A stretch of DNA of 64,000 nt from Azorinus chamasolen (GCA_963576725.1 OY755252.1:44617552-44681551), one strand, 5' to 3'; positions 43,071 to 53,750 are shown, counted from the stretch's first letter. Made by a program: numbers and translations. The notes: generated by a model from the sequence alone, not told the origin.

Positions 43071-43445
43071 ACAGTAAAATCTCATTAATCAAAAAAGCTT
43101 AGTACAGAAAAACTGAGCACATTGCCAGCAGAATTTGATAGCTGTTTAATGCAGGATGAAAGTCGCACACGAAGATTCTAGATGTTTTTTGTTTGCATGT
43201 CTTCTACCTTGAATTAACACTTTTCTTCATATAAACGTGTGTTACGCATTTGCAGGGTCTGCTCTGTTTGCTAGTGGAATGTTGAAAGATCTGTTTCTTT
43301 ATTTTCTCAAATGGTTACAATGTTCTACCTTCCGTATTTCATTTTAACTACTTTGTCCATGAATATTCAGTAGGTATTGCAATTTAGAATAAACATAGTA
43401 AAGTGGAAGAGTTAAACTGTCATCTGACTTGAAGACTTAGGAGTA
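43071..43445 (+). mobile_element. MITE E6 split by family A
   Basis: Left TACAGTAAAATCTCATTAAT to CTTCTACCTTGAATTAA; right TTAAACTGTCATCTGACTTG after the insertion. Confidence 0.55.
43214..43415 (-). mobile_element. MITE family A, reversed, inserted in E6
   Basis: TTAACACTTTTCTTCATATA to GTGGAAGAGTTAA. Most of the hairpin is deleted (GCATTTGCAGGGTCTGC). Confidence 0.7.
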
Positions 43446-43552
43446 TTCAGATTAGCGAACTTGTACTCTTTTTGACTTGCTTCAAATGACCCACAGAGCT
43501 CCAGATAAAATACGTAGCCTAAATTGAAACATTTTCAAGAATAACTCAATTA

Positions 43553-43632
43553 TTTCTCCACCAAATCCTATGTTGTGACCATTCATTAGATTCGTCTTAA
43601 GAGTGGTCACAACATAGGATTTGGTTTAGAAA
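43553..43632. repeat. Palindrome family I, copy 3
   Basis: TTTCTCCACCAAATCCTATG to CATAGGATTTGGTTTAGAAA; shorter loop (ATTCGTCTTAAGAG). Confidence 0.7.
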
Positions 43633-43682
43633 TGACGAGTTAGTATTTTTGGGTACCAACGTTTATCTGTAGCTCTGTTTAA

Positions 43683-43780
43683 GCCTGATCATTCTAAGCG
43701 CAACCTGACTCGCATCTGCAACCAACAGTCTCATCAGGATCCAAGCTGTTTGGCACTCGGCCAACAGTTTCCCAAACACT
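43683..43780 (+). mobile_element. MITE family C, cut by E3
   Basis: ATTCTAAGCGCAACCTGAC, half core (GTCTCATCAGGATCCAAGC), body to CCCAAACACT. Confidence 0.5.
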
Positions 43781-43946
43781 TACAGTAAAACCTCTCTATA
43801 ACGGCCACTACATTGTGTCAATTAGTTGGTATTTAGGGCAGGTAGGAGCGTTCTGTTTTACTTCCACCTTGCTTTAAGCAGCCACCTGCCTTTGACACAA
43901 AATAGTTGATGTTATTTAGTGGCCGTTATAGAGAGGTTTTACTGTT
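43781..43946 (+). mobile_element. MITE E3, hairpin shortened
   Basis: TACAGTAAAACCTCTCTATA to TATAGAGAGGTTTTACTG. Sub-ends ACGGCCACTACA and AGTGGCCGT inverted. Left arm cut to GGAGCGTTCTGTTTTAC. Confidence 0.8.
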
Positions 43947-44204
43947 TATGAATGAAAACTAAGTTAAAAATTCAACAGACCAGAGTTTTTGTAGTCAGGT
44001 CGCGCTTAACATGAAGAGGGTAAAGCTGATGCCAAACTTACAATATAATTGAAAGTGTTATATGAAAGTAACTGATTGGCAATGCGCTGTATTTGTATTT
44101 CACCGTTTACCTGATAAATATCTATGTAGAAATAACGTCATTGGTGAAGTTTGTATTTGGCATATGGCCACTGAAATGTTGGCCCATGGCTGATACTGTA
44201 GATC

Positions 44205-44555
44205 TACAGTTGAACTTCGATATCTCGAACTTGAACGGACCATATACATTACTTCGGGATAACAGCAGTTCGAGTTATCCCGGTTTCTAATCTGAACATT
44301 TTCTCACGTTTACAGCTTAATGCGGGTCTAACGTAATGCTGAAAATTCCTGTATGTGCTTTCATCATTACTTTAAAGTAGTTTAAAGCTAGATTAAGCCG
44401 TCACATGTGTTTCTAGATATGCACAGTGATACATTTTTAGAGCAATTCTGTATTGTAAATTTTGGAAAACTGAACTTTTAGTCCGAGTTATCCCGCAGTT
44501 CGAGTTATCCCGCAGTTCGAGTTATCCGAGTTCTAGATATGGAGGTTCCACTGGA
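44205..44555 (-). mobile_element. MITE E4, reversed
   Basis: TACAGTTGAACTTCGATATC to GGAGGTTCCACTG. GTTCGAGTTATCCCGCA is present three times at the right. Core TTAATGCGGGTCTAACGTAA, inverse decayed. Confidence 0.75.
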
Positions 44556-44564
44556 TAGCATTCC

Positions 44565-44635
44565 TTTAGCAAGCGTAGTAGACCATGCAGTAGCAGTCTG
44601 GTCTGGGTTTATTCTGTTTGCAAAAACATAAACAC
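44565..44635 (+). mobile_element. Family A core fragment
   Basis: TTAGCAAGCGTAGTAGACC to TTATTCTGTTTGCAAAAAC; loop collapsed. Confidence 0.45.
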
Positions 44636-44721
44636 ACAGTCCCATCATGGTTAAAGACGGGCGGTTAAAGCATTGTGGAAGTAGTGTCAGTTATGTGTGA
44701 CCAGTGTCCCTTGATAATGAC

Positions 44722-44795
44722 ATTTGCAACCAATGTAGACCCAGACAAGAGGATTCTTTTAGGCATCCTCTGATCAGGGTCTGTAGTGTTTACTT
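44722..44795. repeat. Hairpin core variant
   Basis: ATTTGCAACCAATGTAGACC, GAGGATTCTTTTAGGCATCC, inverse to GTAGTGTTTAC. No TTAA ends found. Confidence 0.45.
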
Positions 44796-44910
44796 CAAGT
44801 TTATCTTTTAACTGTCTCCACAAAAGAATTGCACCATTACGTGTTATATAAAAGTACAATATCGACAATGCACTGTATTTTGAAATCAGGTTATCCAACA
44901 AGACTTGTCT

Positions 44911-45070
44911 TTAACCCATTTCTCCTACTGACGCCTATGTTATAGTCAGTTTTGAAACCATTGTAATAAATAGAGCATTTGCTCTATATGAACAAATGCT
45001 CTATTTATCACAATGGTTTCAAAACTTCACAATTCTAAAAATTGCCTTTTTAAAAACAAATGTTTTACTA
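44911..45070 (+). mobile_element. MITE family D, right end lost
   Basis: TTAACCCATTTCTCCTAC, hairpin AGAGCATTTGCTCTATATGA, truncated after ATTGCCTTTTTAAA. A family B right end (GCAGACGACACTTTT to GAGTTAA) follows at 45115-45159. Confidence 0.65.
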
Positions 45071-45208
45071 ATATACCTTTATTATTTAGTTTAGAATTAT
45101 ATTTAATATGAAATTGATATTGCAGACGACACTTTTAAATTTGGCGCCAAAAGAGTTAAGACCTACATGCACAGCGTTTAATCTGTCTTAGAATGCGAAA
45201 CGAAATCG

Positions 45209-45458
45209 TTACATTTACTCCATGAATATTCATGTAAGAAATAATGACATCGTGAATATAACTAGCTGAATGCTTATAATTGCATAAGAGTAAGAAATAT
45301 TTTGGTCCTGATAAAAACCATAGGATCAGATATATGTGACACCACAAACAAAGAGCACATCCGAATAGACGGTCCCTATAGGAGCCGTACGATCTGGATC
45401 TAATCTGGTTGCAAAGGCGTTAAAAGGCATACAGTGTATGTTTCACATACAGAGTTAA
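45209..45458 (+). mobile_element. MITE family A, A2
   Basis: TTACATTTACTCCATGAATA to ACATACAGAGTTAA. Core GGTCCCTATAGGAGCC. Confidence 0.75.
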
Positions 45459-45583
45459 CGCTGTTTTACATCCTAATACTGATTGATAAACTAACTGATT
45501 TTGTATATTACATGTATATGCGACCACCTTATCTACATAATGGTTAAATTTAGCGTTTTAAAGTGACATTTACTTTTTTTCAG

Positions 45584-45626
45584 GCGTCAAGACGAGAAAG
45601 CTCCGATGATAGACCATTGAAAGACG
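45584..45626 (+). CDS. Candidate second coding exon
   Basis: A strong acceptor (TACTTTTTTTCAG) at 45571-45583 opens 43 bases that read ASRRESSDDRPLKD plus one base, closed by the donor ACG/GTAGGT. Entry phase 0 fits exon 1 and exit phase 1 fits exon 3. A weaker alternative donor (TAG/GTATTA) would add four bases and shift the frame. The stretch is free of repeats, between an A element and a C element. RRES-S is a plausible basophilic kinase site, by inference only. Confidence 0.45.
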
Positions 45627-45797
45627 GTAGGTATTAGATGTTGTGTGGCTCTAAACACATTTGTTTCTTGTCCTTGGCAATCATTGTCCGCCATTAGCCT
45701 ATGTTTTAATTTGAAAAGTGGTAGAATATTGATACGTATAGAGATTATTAGAGAACAAAACTTATCTTAACTTAATAAACGCTTGACGTGTATTACT

Positions 45798-45973
45798 CGT
45801 TATCCCGCCCATCAGGATTGGCGGGCATTTGCACACGGCGCGACGAGCATTTGCACACGGCGCGGATTCAGGTAAGACGCCGAGTAACACGGCGTCTCCT
45901 CGGGATCCAACTTGTTTGACACTTGCTCAATATTTTCTCGAATCAGAATGTACAAAACTGCAGTAGATCAGAA
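45798..45973 (+). mobile_element. MITE family C with GC-rich duplication
   Basis: TTATCCCGCCCATCAGG, GAGCATTTGCACACGGCGCG-type unit twice, core GACGCCGAGTAACACGGC, body to CAGTAGATCAGAA. Confidence 0.6.
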
Positions 45974-46228
45974 TTTAGCCCATTCCCTCATATGCTATTT
46001 TTAGATCCATTACCTCATAGGCTATTTTAGGTATAACCTATTTGATTAATTCTACCAAAAAGGAGCATTTACTATAGAAAGGGGAAGTTTTAGAATTGTG
46101 TAGGTTAGAAACCATTGTGATAAATAGAGCATTTGCTCCATAGGAACAAATGCTCTATTTATCACAATGGTTTCAAAAAGTGACATTTACAGGGGCGTCA
46201 AAAGGCGTCAATATTAGGGAATGGGTAA
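45974..46228 (-). mobile_element. MITE family D, reversed
   Basis: TTAGCCCATTCCCTCATATG to TAGGGAATGGGTAA. The end piece with ATTCCCTCATATGCTATTTT and TTACCTCATAGGCTATTTT is doubled. Hairpin AGCATTTGCTCCATAGGAAC. Confidence 0.8.
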
Positions 46229-46403
46229 ACAGACATGCGTTTTTTACCACGGGATAAGAGTTAGACAAGCGAAATTGATCAATGTTTCAAAGTGTCTTAC
46301 AACTGCTGCAGATGCTATTTCAATGGCAAGTTGTAGCGCCTGCTCCATGTTGTTATATATTATCAGAATTAAACACGAATTGTACCAATACATATGTTAT
46401 AAA

Positions 46404-46649
46404 AACATGTATTCCATAGATACGCACTTTGACGCCTATGTAATCAGGGTAGACCCAGGTCAGACGGCTCCTGTAGGAGCCCTCTGGTCAGGGCCTGCCC
46501 TGTGTGCCTATGTACTTATATATATATATGATTCTACATTTTCTGTCATGACCGAACATTGTTTTGTTCATATTCTTTTGCAAAACATAAGCAATTAGTA
46601 GGCAGATATAAGTTATTCCTTACACGGTTTTTATGGCGTAAAGGGTTAA
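46404..46649 (-). mobile_element. MITE family A, reversed
   Basis: GTATTCCATAGATACGC to GGCGTAAAGGGTTAA. Core GGCTCCTGTAGGAGCC. Confidence 0.75.
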
Positions 46650-46793
46650 TACGATTTTGCTTAATTTGAACCTAAATTGTCTATTATGTTTGCTTTACTA
46701 TATTTGGTCAATTCTCTCTCAATATTTCAAAGAATTCTGTTCCACACCATAGACTAAATAGACGTCTCTCTATAGCTGCAAATTTCGTATAAT

Positions 46794-47043
46794 TTAACCC
46801 TTTCCCCGTTCTATATTTAGTACAAATGTCAATATCTACAGAATATTCATAGACAAAATAGTTATAATGAAATATGGAAGGTATAACTTTGTAGACATTT
46901 TAGAAACTAAAGATACAAATCTATCAAATTCCATTAGCAAACAGAGCAGACGCTGATCAGACTGCTTCTTTAGGGGTCGTCTGATATGGGTCTACTCTGT
47001 TTGTAAATGCGTGAAAATGCGTTTATATGAAAGAAAGGGCTAA
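46794..47043 (+). mobile_element. MITE family A, A1
   Basis: TTAACCCTTTCCCCGTTCTA to GAAAGAAAGGGCTAA, 250 bp. Core GCTTCTTTAGGGGTCG. Confidence 0.8.
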
Positions 47044-47261
47044 CAGCGTCTCTGGAAGGGATTAAGCTAATTTTATATTGTATTAGACACTTTCACCGTC
47101 CACTTTAAACAGACAATGACTGATCAGGGTCTACACGATGAGTCACTCACAAGCAGTTGTCCCATACCACTGTCGACAGAGCTGACCCTGGTCACACGCC
47201 ATGTTATACATGTAACATAAAGGCGAACAGAATTCTACAGTGCCTGCAGATATTCAGACTC

Positions 47262-47541
47262 CCACTCTCCCCTATATTATTATATTACATGTACAAAATA
47301 ATCTCTCTATAACGGCCATTCTCCCTCTAAATTGTTATATTACATGTACAATATAATCTCTCTATAACGGCCATTCTCCCTATATATTGTTATATTACAT
47401 GTACAATATAATCTCTCTATAACGGCCATTCTCCCTATATATTGTTATATTACATGTACAATATGATCTCTCTATAACGGCCAATCTCCCTCTATATTGT
47501 TATATTACATGTACAATATAATCTCTCTATAACGGCCATTC
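47262..47541 (+). repeat. 55-bp tandem repeat, 5 units, from E3 ends
   Basis: CTCTCTATAACGGCCATTCT recurs with exact 55-bp spacing (47311, 47366, 47421, 47476, 47531), with TTATATTACATGTACAATAT between. CTCTCTATAACGGCCA is the E3 terminal sequence. Confidence 0.9.
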
Positions 47542-47564
47542 AAACGAATATCATTATTGATCTA

Positions 47565-47792
47565 TAAACATTTCCCTGTTTAATATTTATTCAAGATTTC
47601 TTTCATGTATTGAGTCAATAAAATGGAAAAGGAAATTTCTTCACTGGTTGTGGAAACTGTGAAATCAGATCTGTAGATTTCTATAAGCAAATAAAGCAGA
47701 CCCTGATCAGACGGCTAACATAGAAGTCATCTAATTTTGGTCTACCCTATTTGCGAATACGTGAAAAGACATTTGATAGAAGAAAAGGTTAA
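47565..47792 (+). mobile_element. MITE family A
   Basis: TAAACATTTCCCTGTTTAAT to AGAAGAAAAGGTTAA. Core loop GGCTAACATAGAAGTC. Confidence 0.7.
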
Positions 47793-48012
47793 CATTTTAC
47801 TCCATAGATATTCATGTCAGAAATAGTGATTGTATGAATGTCAAGAAGCTGAATTTTTCATAACGGCACCAAGAACAGGGAAAGTGTTGCCATGGCGGAA
47901 ACTGTAGAAACAGATATAAGTTATTAAATAAGCAAACCTGGCGGATCCTGATCAGACGTCTCTTAGAGGAGCCGTCTGATCTGGTTCTACTCTATTTGCA
48001 AATGAGTCTGAA
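47789..48012 (+). mobile_element. MITE family A, sharing TTAA
   Basis: TTAACATTTTACTCCATAGA to TTGCAAATGAGTCTG. Core GTCTCTTAGAGGAGCC. The first TTAA also ends the previous A copy. Confidence 0.7.
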
Positions 48013-48019
48013 TGCTTGA

Positions 48020-48300
48020 TACAGTCCGAACAATAAGTCAAGAACTGTCTGCACAACTTTCGTTCTACATTAACCCATTTGCTCCCAGTGGATTCTTCAA
48101 TGCTTATAAATTGGATTAGTCCATTTTTCATCTAAGGGATATCTGGTCTAAATTTCCTGTCAGCAAACAGTGTAGACTCTGATCAGACGCCGCATAATGC
48201 GGCGTCTGATCAGAGTCTACACTGTTTGTCTACGTCCAATATATGGGATAGTGGGAGCAAATGGGTTAAGCAACCTCTACATTAAGCAACCACCTCCATA
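48020..48300 (+). mobile_element. E-family right arm, host of G
   Basis: CTTTCGTTCTACATTAA before G, and TTAAGCAACCTCTACATTAA with GCAACCACCTCC after it, continue one E arm. Confidence 0.55.
48070..48269 (+). mobile_element. MITE family G, intact (type copy)
   Basis: 200 bp between TTAA copies. Ends CCCATTTGCTCCCAGTGG and inverted GTGGGAGCAAATGGG. Perfect hairpin AAACAGTGTAGACTCTGATC, AGACGCCGCATAATGCGGCG and inverse. Confidence 0.85.
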
Positions 48301-48304
48301 ATTA

Positions 48305-48477
48305 CGCTTTGCTATGCCTATCGGAGCCGTCTGATCAGGGTCTGCTCTGTTTGCTTCTGATATAATATAAATATGACTCTACAGTTTCTACCATGGCCAA
48401 ACTTTCGTGTGTCCATGTGCTACTTTAACTATTAATCGTATATTTCTTACGTGAATATTCATGGAGTAAAGGGTTAA
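48305..48477 (-). mobile_element. MITE family A, reversed, left arm lost
   Basis: GCTTTGCTATGCCTATCGGA starts at the hairpin centre; ends GGAGTAAAGGGTTAA. Confidence 0.7.
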
Positions 48478-48771
48478 ACCATACACCACTATCTATCCAT
48501 TATAAGCGATGACTATAGGGACTTTCTACTGTCATTTTTTGTCTTTATAATTGTGCATGCATCCGTTTCTCAGTATCAGAGATAATACCACATTTCTGAA
48601 CGTTAAACCAGGAAATCTTGTTTTTTCCTACAATTAGTATTTTGCCCGAGGTAGTTCTCCACAGCTATTCCCTGTAGGAAGGATAACACGTTTATAAAAC
48701 TTACATAAAAATGTTCGTTTTCCGTGAAACTGAAGATTCTGTTCAGTAGAGCCCACACACACATTTTTTGG

Positions 48772-48970
48772 TCAACTCTTTGCCTGATAGAGACGCAGTT
48801 CTATGCATTTGCAAACAGGCAGACTCAGATCTGAGTCAGTTTGGAATTGTCGGATCAGGGTCCTCTCGGTTTAGTTTTGATTATATATATAGTTTCTTAC
48901 ATGGTCAAACATCCCCTTGTCCATGATATTATTTATAAAAATAATCAGATAATTGATATTCATAATTCAT
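48772..48970 (-). mobile_element. MITE family A, reversed, diverged
   Basis: TCAACTCTTTGCCTGATAG, decayed core (GCAGACTCAGATCTGAG), body TTGATATTCATAATTC without a clear end. Confidence 0.45.
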
Positions 48971-49489
48971 TAGCTTTGTACATGGATATTCATAACAAAT
49001 GGGTCAATCACATGAACCTCACCCACAATATACATGTATATATACCCACAATACATGTATATATGAACTTTTCAAAACAAAACAGTGACATAGAACACAG
49101 TGACATAGTGACATAGAACAAGCTGGTCAGTGTTGATGATTGAAACTGGCGCCTTCATTTCTGAATAATAATTAAACGAAAACTTGTACCAACTTTTATC
49201 ACTGAAGAAAATTATTGTGATAAACAGTGCAGACCCTGATCAAAGTAATCAGTACGGAACCCTTTAATCTGAGTCTACATGGTATCATAAGGTATTTTAT
49301 ACCCGTTCCTGCAGTTGAAGAAATAACGCTGACACGCATCTCTTGATATTTAATTTGTACCAAAACAGCTCCGAGACAGGCCAGACAAACACCACTTTTC
49401 TGATGAAACCAATGTTCTGGATCTACACTAATTGAGAAACAATCTCGATTTTTATCTAATACGACTCTTAAGAGTTTACCTAAAACATA
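48971..49489. other. Unassigned, one core scrap
   Basis: ACAATACATGTATATAT is doubled near 49025-49065. A core scrap (AAACAGTGCAGACCCTGATC to TCTGAGTCTACATGG) lies at 49218-49290. Confidence 0.35.
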
Positions 49490-49784
49490 GCAATGTACGA
49501 GTCAATGGCTTTATGAATATTAATTAGATAGGAGTGTTTATGATGCATCTGAACACGGACATATTTGTTGTGGCAGATTCAGATCTTTACTAGTTCATAA
49601 AGAAACAAAGACATTAGTTCATAAATAAACATTTTTTTATACAAGCACATGAACACAATACATTTTGACCATGGCAGAAATTAAGGAATTTGATCTTTAT
49701 AAGTCCTTAAGCAAACAGACCAGACCCTGATCAGAGGGTTCCTGTAGGACCTGATTGCAGATTCGTATAATGGTGTATTTATGG
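49490..49784 (+). mobile_element. MITE family A, A2, rearranged
   Basis: TTATGAATATTAATTAGATA and a second partial body (ATTTTGACCATGGCAGAAAT), core GGGTTCCTGTAGGACC with right arm lost. Confidence 0.5.
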
Positions 49785-49786
49785 AA

Positions 49787-49998
49787 TAAATTCCCTCATT
49801 CCCTAATATTGACGCCTTTTGACTCCTATGCAAACGTCACCTGTTGAAACCATCGTGAAAAATATAGCATTTGCTCCTATAGGAGCAAATGCTTTATTTA
49901 ACACAATGGTTTCAATCCTTTTCTCTAGTTGATGCTCCTTTTCGTTAGATTTATTCAAAGAAGTTGGATCTAAAAAAGCCTATGAGGTAATGGTTTAA
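49787..49998 (+). mobile_element. MITE family D
   Basis: AAATTCCCTCATTCCC to TGAGGTAATGGTTTAA. Hairpin GCATTTGCTCCTATAGGAGC intact. Confidence 0.75.
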
Positions 49999-50007
49999 GC
50001 AGAACTT

Positions 50008-50160
50008 CTGTAATGACGTACAGACATGGAGAGTTTTAGTCATGACAGAAACTAGAAACTCCGATCTACATTATTCTGTAAGTAAACATAGCAGACCCTG
50101 ATCAAGGCCTACTGTGTTGGTAACTGTGTAATTATATGTCTTTGTCAAGTAAAGGGTTAA
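50008..50160 (+). mobile_element. MITE family A, core collapsed
   Basis: Body TTTTAGTCATGACAGAAAC, core CAGACCCTGATCAAGGCC lacks the loop, end AAGTAAAGGGTTAA. Confidence 0.6.
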
Positions 50161-50173
50161 GACCGGTTCTAGT

Positions 50174-50423
50174 TTAACTCTTTCCCTGTTCTATGTTTGT
50201 TCTAAATGCCAACACCTACTGAATAATCATGGTCAAACTAGTTACAATGAAATATAGAAGGTATAACACTGTAGCCATTTTAGAAAGTAACGAAACAGAT
50301 CTATCAAATCCCATTAGCAAACAGAGTAGATCCTGATCAGACAGCTCCTATAAGAGCCGTCTGATCTGGATCTACTCTGTTTGCAAATGCGTGAAAAGGC
50401 GTCTATATGAAGGAAAGGGTTAA
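50174..50423 (+). mobile_element. MITE family A, A1, intact
   Basis: TTAACTCTTTCCCTGTTCTA to GAAGGAAAGGGTTAA, 250 bp. Core AGCTCCTATAAGAGCC. Confidence 0.85.
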
Positions 50424-50530
50424 AACTCCCATGGGCCATTTCTGCACTGCTTTCGCTTTGCATTAAACAAGCACTTTCTCTTTAAGACTTCCATGTTTAT
50501 TTACTAAGTATCCGCTAGAGGGACATTATA
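50424..50530 (+). mobile_element. E1 right half after family A
   Basis: TTCTGCACTGCTTTCGCTTT, GCATTAAACAAGCACTTTC, ending near CCGCTAGAGGGACATTA. A may have inserted into this E1. Confidence 0.5.
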
Positions 50531-50898
50531 CAGTAGAACCATTTTCTCTTAATGGGCAATTGTATGATAATTGTTTGCTAATAGTTTGAATTCAAACGAG
50601 ACACTTTGCCCATCTGCGTCTCTTAAGAACCAGGACCATTTGACGCAAATTATCGTCTTTGAAGCAAAAGAAAGAACTATCTAGTCTGTATAATGGGATC
50701 GAAGGAGAATTTGTTTTGTTGAAGAATGTATTTAAGAGTTCAGGAAACGAATACTCAAACCGTCAGCCCTCACTATGAGAAAATAAGTTCAATGTTTTGC
50801 AAACAGTGTAGATCAAACCCAGACCAGGGGCTGCTTAATTTCTTTATATATGTGATAAACTATTTATCGTTCAATATTCTTTTTTTCTTTACCTAATA
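50531..50898. other. Fragments only
   Basis: An E left end (TACAGTAGAACCATTTTCTC) at 50528, a B/C scrap (ATAGTTTGAATTCAAACGAG) near 50584 and a core scrap at 50797. No gene. Confidence 0.35.
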
Positions 50899-51741
50899 TA
50901 GGGTTAATCCTACTGTAATTTGGAATTTGCGACGGTATATGAGGTTTTTAACGGTCGCAAATTATTTTAATGGCGACGCCGAAGGCGGAGCCGTTAAAAT
51001 AATTTAAGACCGTTAAAAACCTCATATACCGTCGCAAATTTCAAATTACAGTAGGGTTAACCCTATTCTAACGCAATCTTAACACGAAAAATGCCAAATT
51101 GTTGTTATATCCTTTGCGCGCAGGTGATTGAATGAGTGATGAGGCGAGAAATAGTGCCCAGTTTCTCTCAGATTTCTTAAAATAACTGGATTTTTTCACC
51201 CTGGTTTACACAGTCAAAACACCGGCCCAGTTGTAAGTTCACTATTACATTTGTCATGAATCATTATGCGACAGCTATTTTACATTTCAATACACTTTCA
51301 ATACACATGTCAGGAAACGTAACGTTATCTTAGTCTTTGGCGCCGTACGCAAAAACGTCGTCTGTAACAATGACGTCACGTTATAACGTTATGTTTGAAT
51401 AGTATGATAAATAAGGTTGAATCTGAATCACAACGCTTTGAGAATATCAATAATTCTTCACATGACATATAAAAGACCGGTCAAGTCGTGACAAAGAATG
51501 GAAATTAATAACTTCCAAAACACCGGACTGAACTTGAATATTTGTCAGTGTATGCATACGAATTTATCAGTAGATCTAAGTGTTTGATAAACAAAGCGCA
51601 TTAATATATTTACAGGCTAATGCTGTTATTCGGCCGTTTTCGATTGGTTGAATTTGCGACATATAAAACAGTTTTTATATGCCGCAAATTTAGTCACATG
51701 AGCCAATCAGATTGCAGAAAATTGACAGATTGCGTTAGAAT
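50899..51741. mobile_element. Fold-back element K, copy 1
   Basis: A 167-bp palindrome (50899-51065) from TAGGGTTAATCCTACTG to its inverse, with arms TTTGCGACGGTATATGAGG and TTTTTAACGGTCGCAAATTA and centre GGCGACGCCGAAGGCGGAG. A 676-bp tail follows, bounded by TTCTAACGCAATCT and inverted AGATTGCGTTAGAA, and it holds a second hairpin near 51641-51710 (CGATTGGTTGAATTTGCGAC). No coding frame. Confidence 0.75.
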
Positions 51742-51783
51742 GAATTATTATGCAGAAATAATGACATCATGCATATTTTATTA

Positions 51784-52633
51784 TAGGGTTAACCCTACTG
51801 TAATTTGAAATTTGCGACGGTATATGAGGTTTTTAACGGTCGCAAATTATTTTAATGGCGACGCCGAAGGCGGAGTCATTAAAATAATTTAAGACCGTTA
51901 AAAACCTCATATACCGTCGCAAATTTCAAATTACAGTAGGATTAACCCTATTCTAACGCAATCTTAACACGAAAAACGACAAATTGTTGAGCCGATTTTA
52001 ACTCAAGTAATATCCTTTGCGCGCGGATGATTAAATGAGTGATGAGGCAAGAAATAGTGCACCAGTTTCTCTCAGATTTCTTAAAGTAACTGTGTTTTCA
52101 CCCTGGTTTATATATACATTTCATTAGTCATGAATAATTGTGCGATAGCTATTCAACATGCTGAGCTCAATACATATACATTCAATACACGTTTTGGTAA
52201 AGTAACGTCATCTTAGTCTATGGCGCCATACGGGAAAACGTCGCCTGTAACAATGACGTCACGTTACAACGTTATGTTTGAACGATATAATAAATAAGGC
52301 CTAATCTGGATCCCAACACTTAGAGTATCTCAATAATTCTCCACATGACACATGTGCATATAAGAGACCGTTCAAGTCGTGACAAAGTAAACAATGGAAA
52401 ATAACTTGAAATAACGGGCCAAACTGGAATAGATCTAGATTTATATGTCAAAGTATGCATACGGATTTATCATTGCTTATAAACAACGCGCATTGATATA
52501 TTTACATGCACATGGTGTTATTCGGCCGTTTTCGATTGGTTGAATTTGCGACATATAAAACACTTTTTATATGCCGCAAATTTGGTCACATGAGCCAATC
52601 AGATTTCAGGAAATTGACAGATTGCGTTAGAAT
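51784..52633. mobile_element. Fold-back element K, copy 2, nested in A
   Basis: Same layout as copy 1: 167-bp palindrome (51784-51950), 683-bp tail, same ends. The flanks (TTTATTA / TAGCTGATTTT) rebuild uninterrupted A sequence, consistent with a TA target. Confidence 0.8.
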
Positions 52634-52705
52634 AGCTGATTTTATACTTGTATATGAACATAGGATGCTTTGATCATGGCAAACCCTGTAGAATTAGATC
52701 CGCAT

Positions 52706-53115
52706 TACAGTAGAACCTGTCAAAATTATGAGTCTGTAAGACAAGTGGAGGCTTAATGCAGGTCACATGTAATGCAGAAAGTACATATAGGAGCTTATTG
52801 CATTACTTATGCCCTGCATTAAGCAACCACTTGCTTTTTAAGACTCCTATATTCAGTAAATGAATGACCGCTTAGCCATTGCCTCATAGGCTATTTTTAG
52901 ATCCAACCTTTTTGAATACATCTACCGAAAAGGAGCATTAACTAGAGAAAAGAAAAAGTGTAGAATTTTGTAGTTTGAAACCATTGTGACAAATAGAGCA
53001 TTTGCTCCTAGAGGAGCAAATGCTCTATTTATCACAATGGTTTCACAAAGTGACTTTTACAGAGTCGTCAAAAGGCGTCAATATGAGGGAAAGGGATAAG
53101 ACAGGTTCTACTGCA
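52706..53115 (+). mobile_element. MITE E2, nested in A, host of D
   Basis: TACAGTAGAACCTGTC to GACAGGTTCTACTGCA. Core TAATGCAGGTCACATGTAAT with inverse. A D element splits the right end. Confidence 0.8.
52872..53099 (-). mobile_element. MITE family D, reversed, in the E2 end
   Basis: TTAGCCATTGCCTCATAGGC to GAGGGAAAGGGATAA, sitting at the TTAA of GACCGCTTAAGACAGG. Hairpin GCATTTGCTCCTAGAGGAGC intact. Confidence 0.85.
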
Positions 53116-53517
53116 TTCCATAAGCAAACAGAACAGACACTGATCAGACACTGATCAGACACTGATCAGACAGCTCCTGTATATCAAGACGTTAAAGAGC
53201 ACCTGAATCAGGGGAACCATGTTAACATCGTGATACAGAACACAACACTGCAAATTCTATAACTCGGCGACTGATCTGAATCTAAGACCCAAAATGCACA
53301 TTGTCTTGCGACATGGCTTTTATTGATGTTATTCTGAAAATGTTTTCATTCTATCACAAAATAATGTAATTGTTGAAAAAGGTTCGTATTTTGTGCCTTA
53401 TCTCTGAGACCAGACATATACTTGGCAAAAAATATATTTTAGAGGATTACATCTTCTCCATGTCGAGGACAAGACGCAAAACTGCCGTATCAATTTCTAC
53501 AGTCATTTTATAAGCCC

Positions 53518-53750
53518 TTAATTCTTTACTCAATGAATGCTAATATATAAGAACAAACGATATTATGAATATTAATTATATTAATTAGTATAATAGCACA
53601 TACACACACGATGTTTTGGCCATGGCAAAAACTGTAGCATCATATCTAGATTACGCCAACAACACACAGTGCAGACCTTGATGCGTGCAGACATTGGTTT
53701 ACTCTGTTTGCATAGTCGTAGAAAAGCGTATTTATGAAGTGAAGGGTTAA
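53518..53750 (+). mobile_element. MITE family A, A2, core decayed
   Basis: TTAATTCTTTACTCAATGAA to AAGTGAAGGGTTAA. Core CAGTGCAGACCTTGATGCG lacks a loop. Confidence 0.65.

Larger units (their letters stand above)
51742..53230 (+). mobile_element. MITE family A, host of K2 and E2
   Basis: Left piece TATGCAGAAATAATGACATC at 51749; middle GCTGATTTTATACTTG to GAATTAGATCCGCATTA; right ATTCCATAAGCAAACAGAAC with ACACTGATCAG three times. All three are ordered as in one A2 element. Confidence 0.65.
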
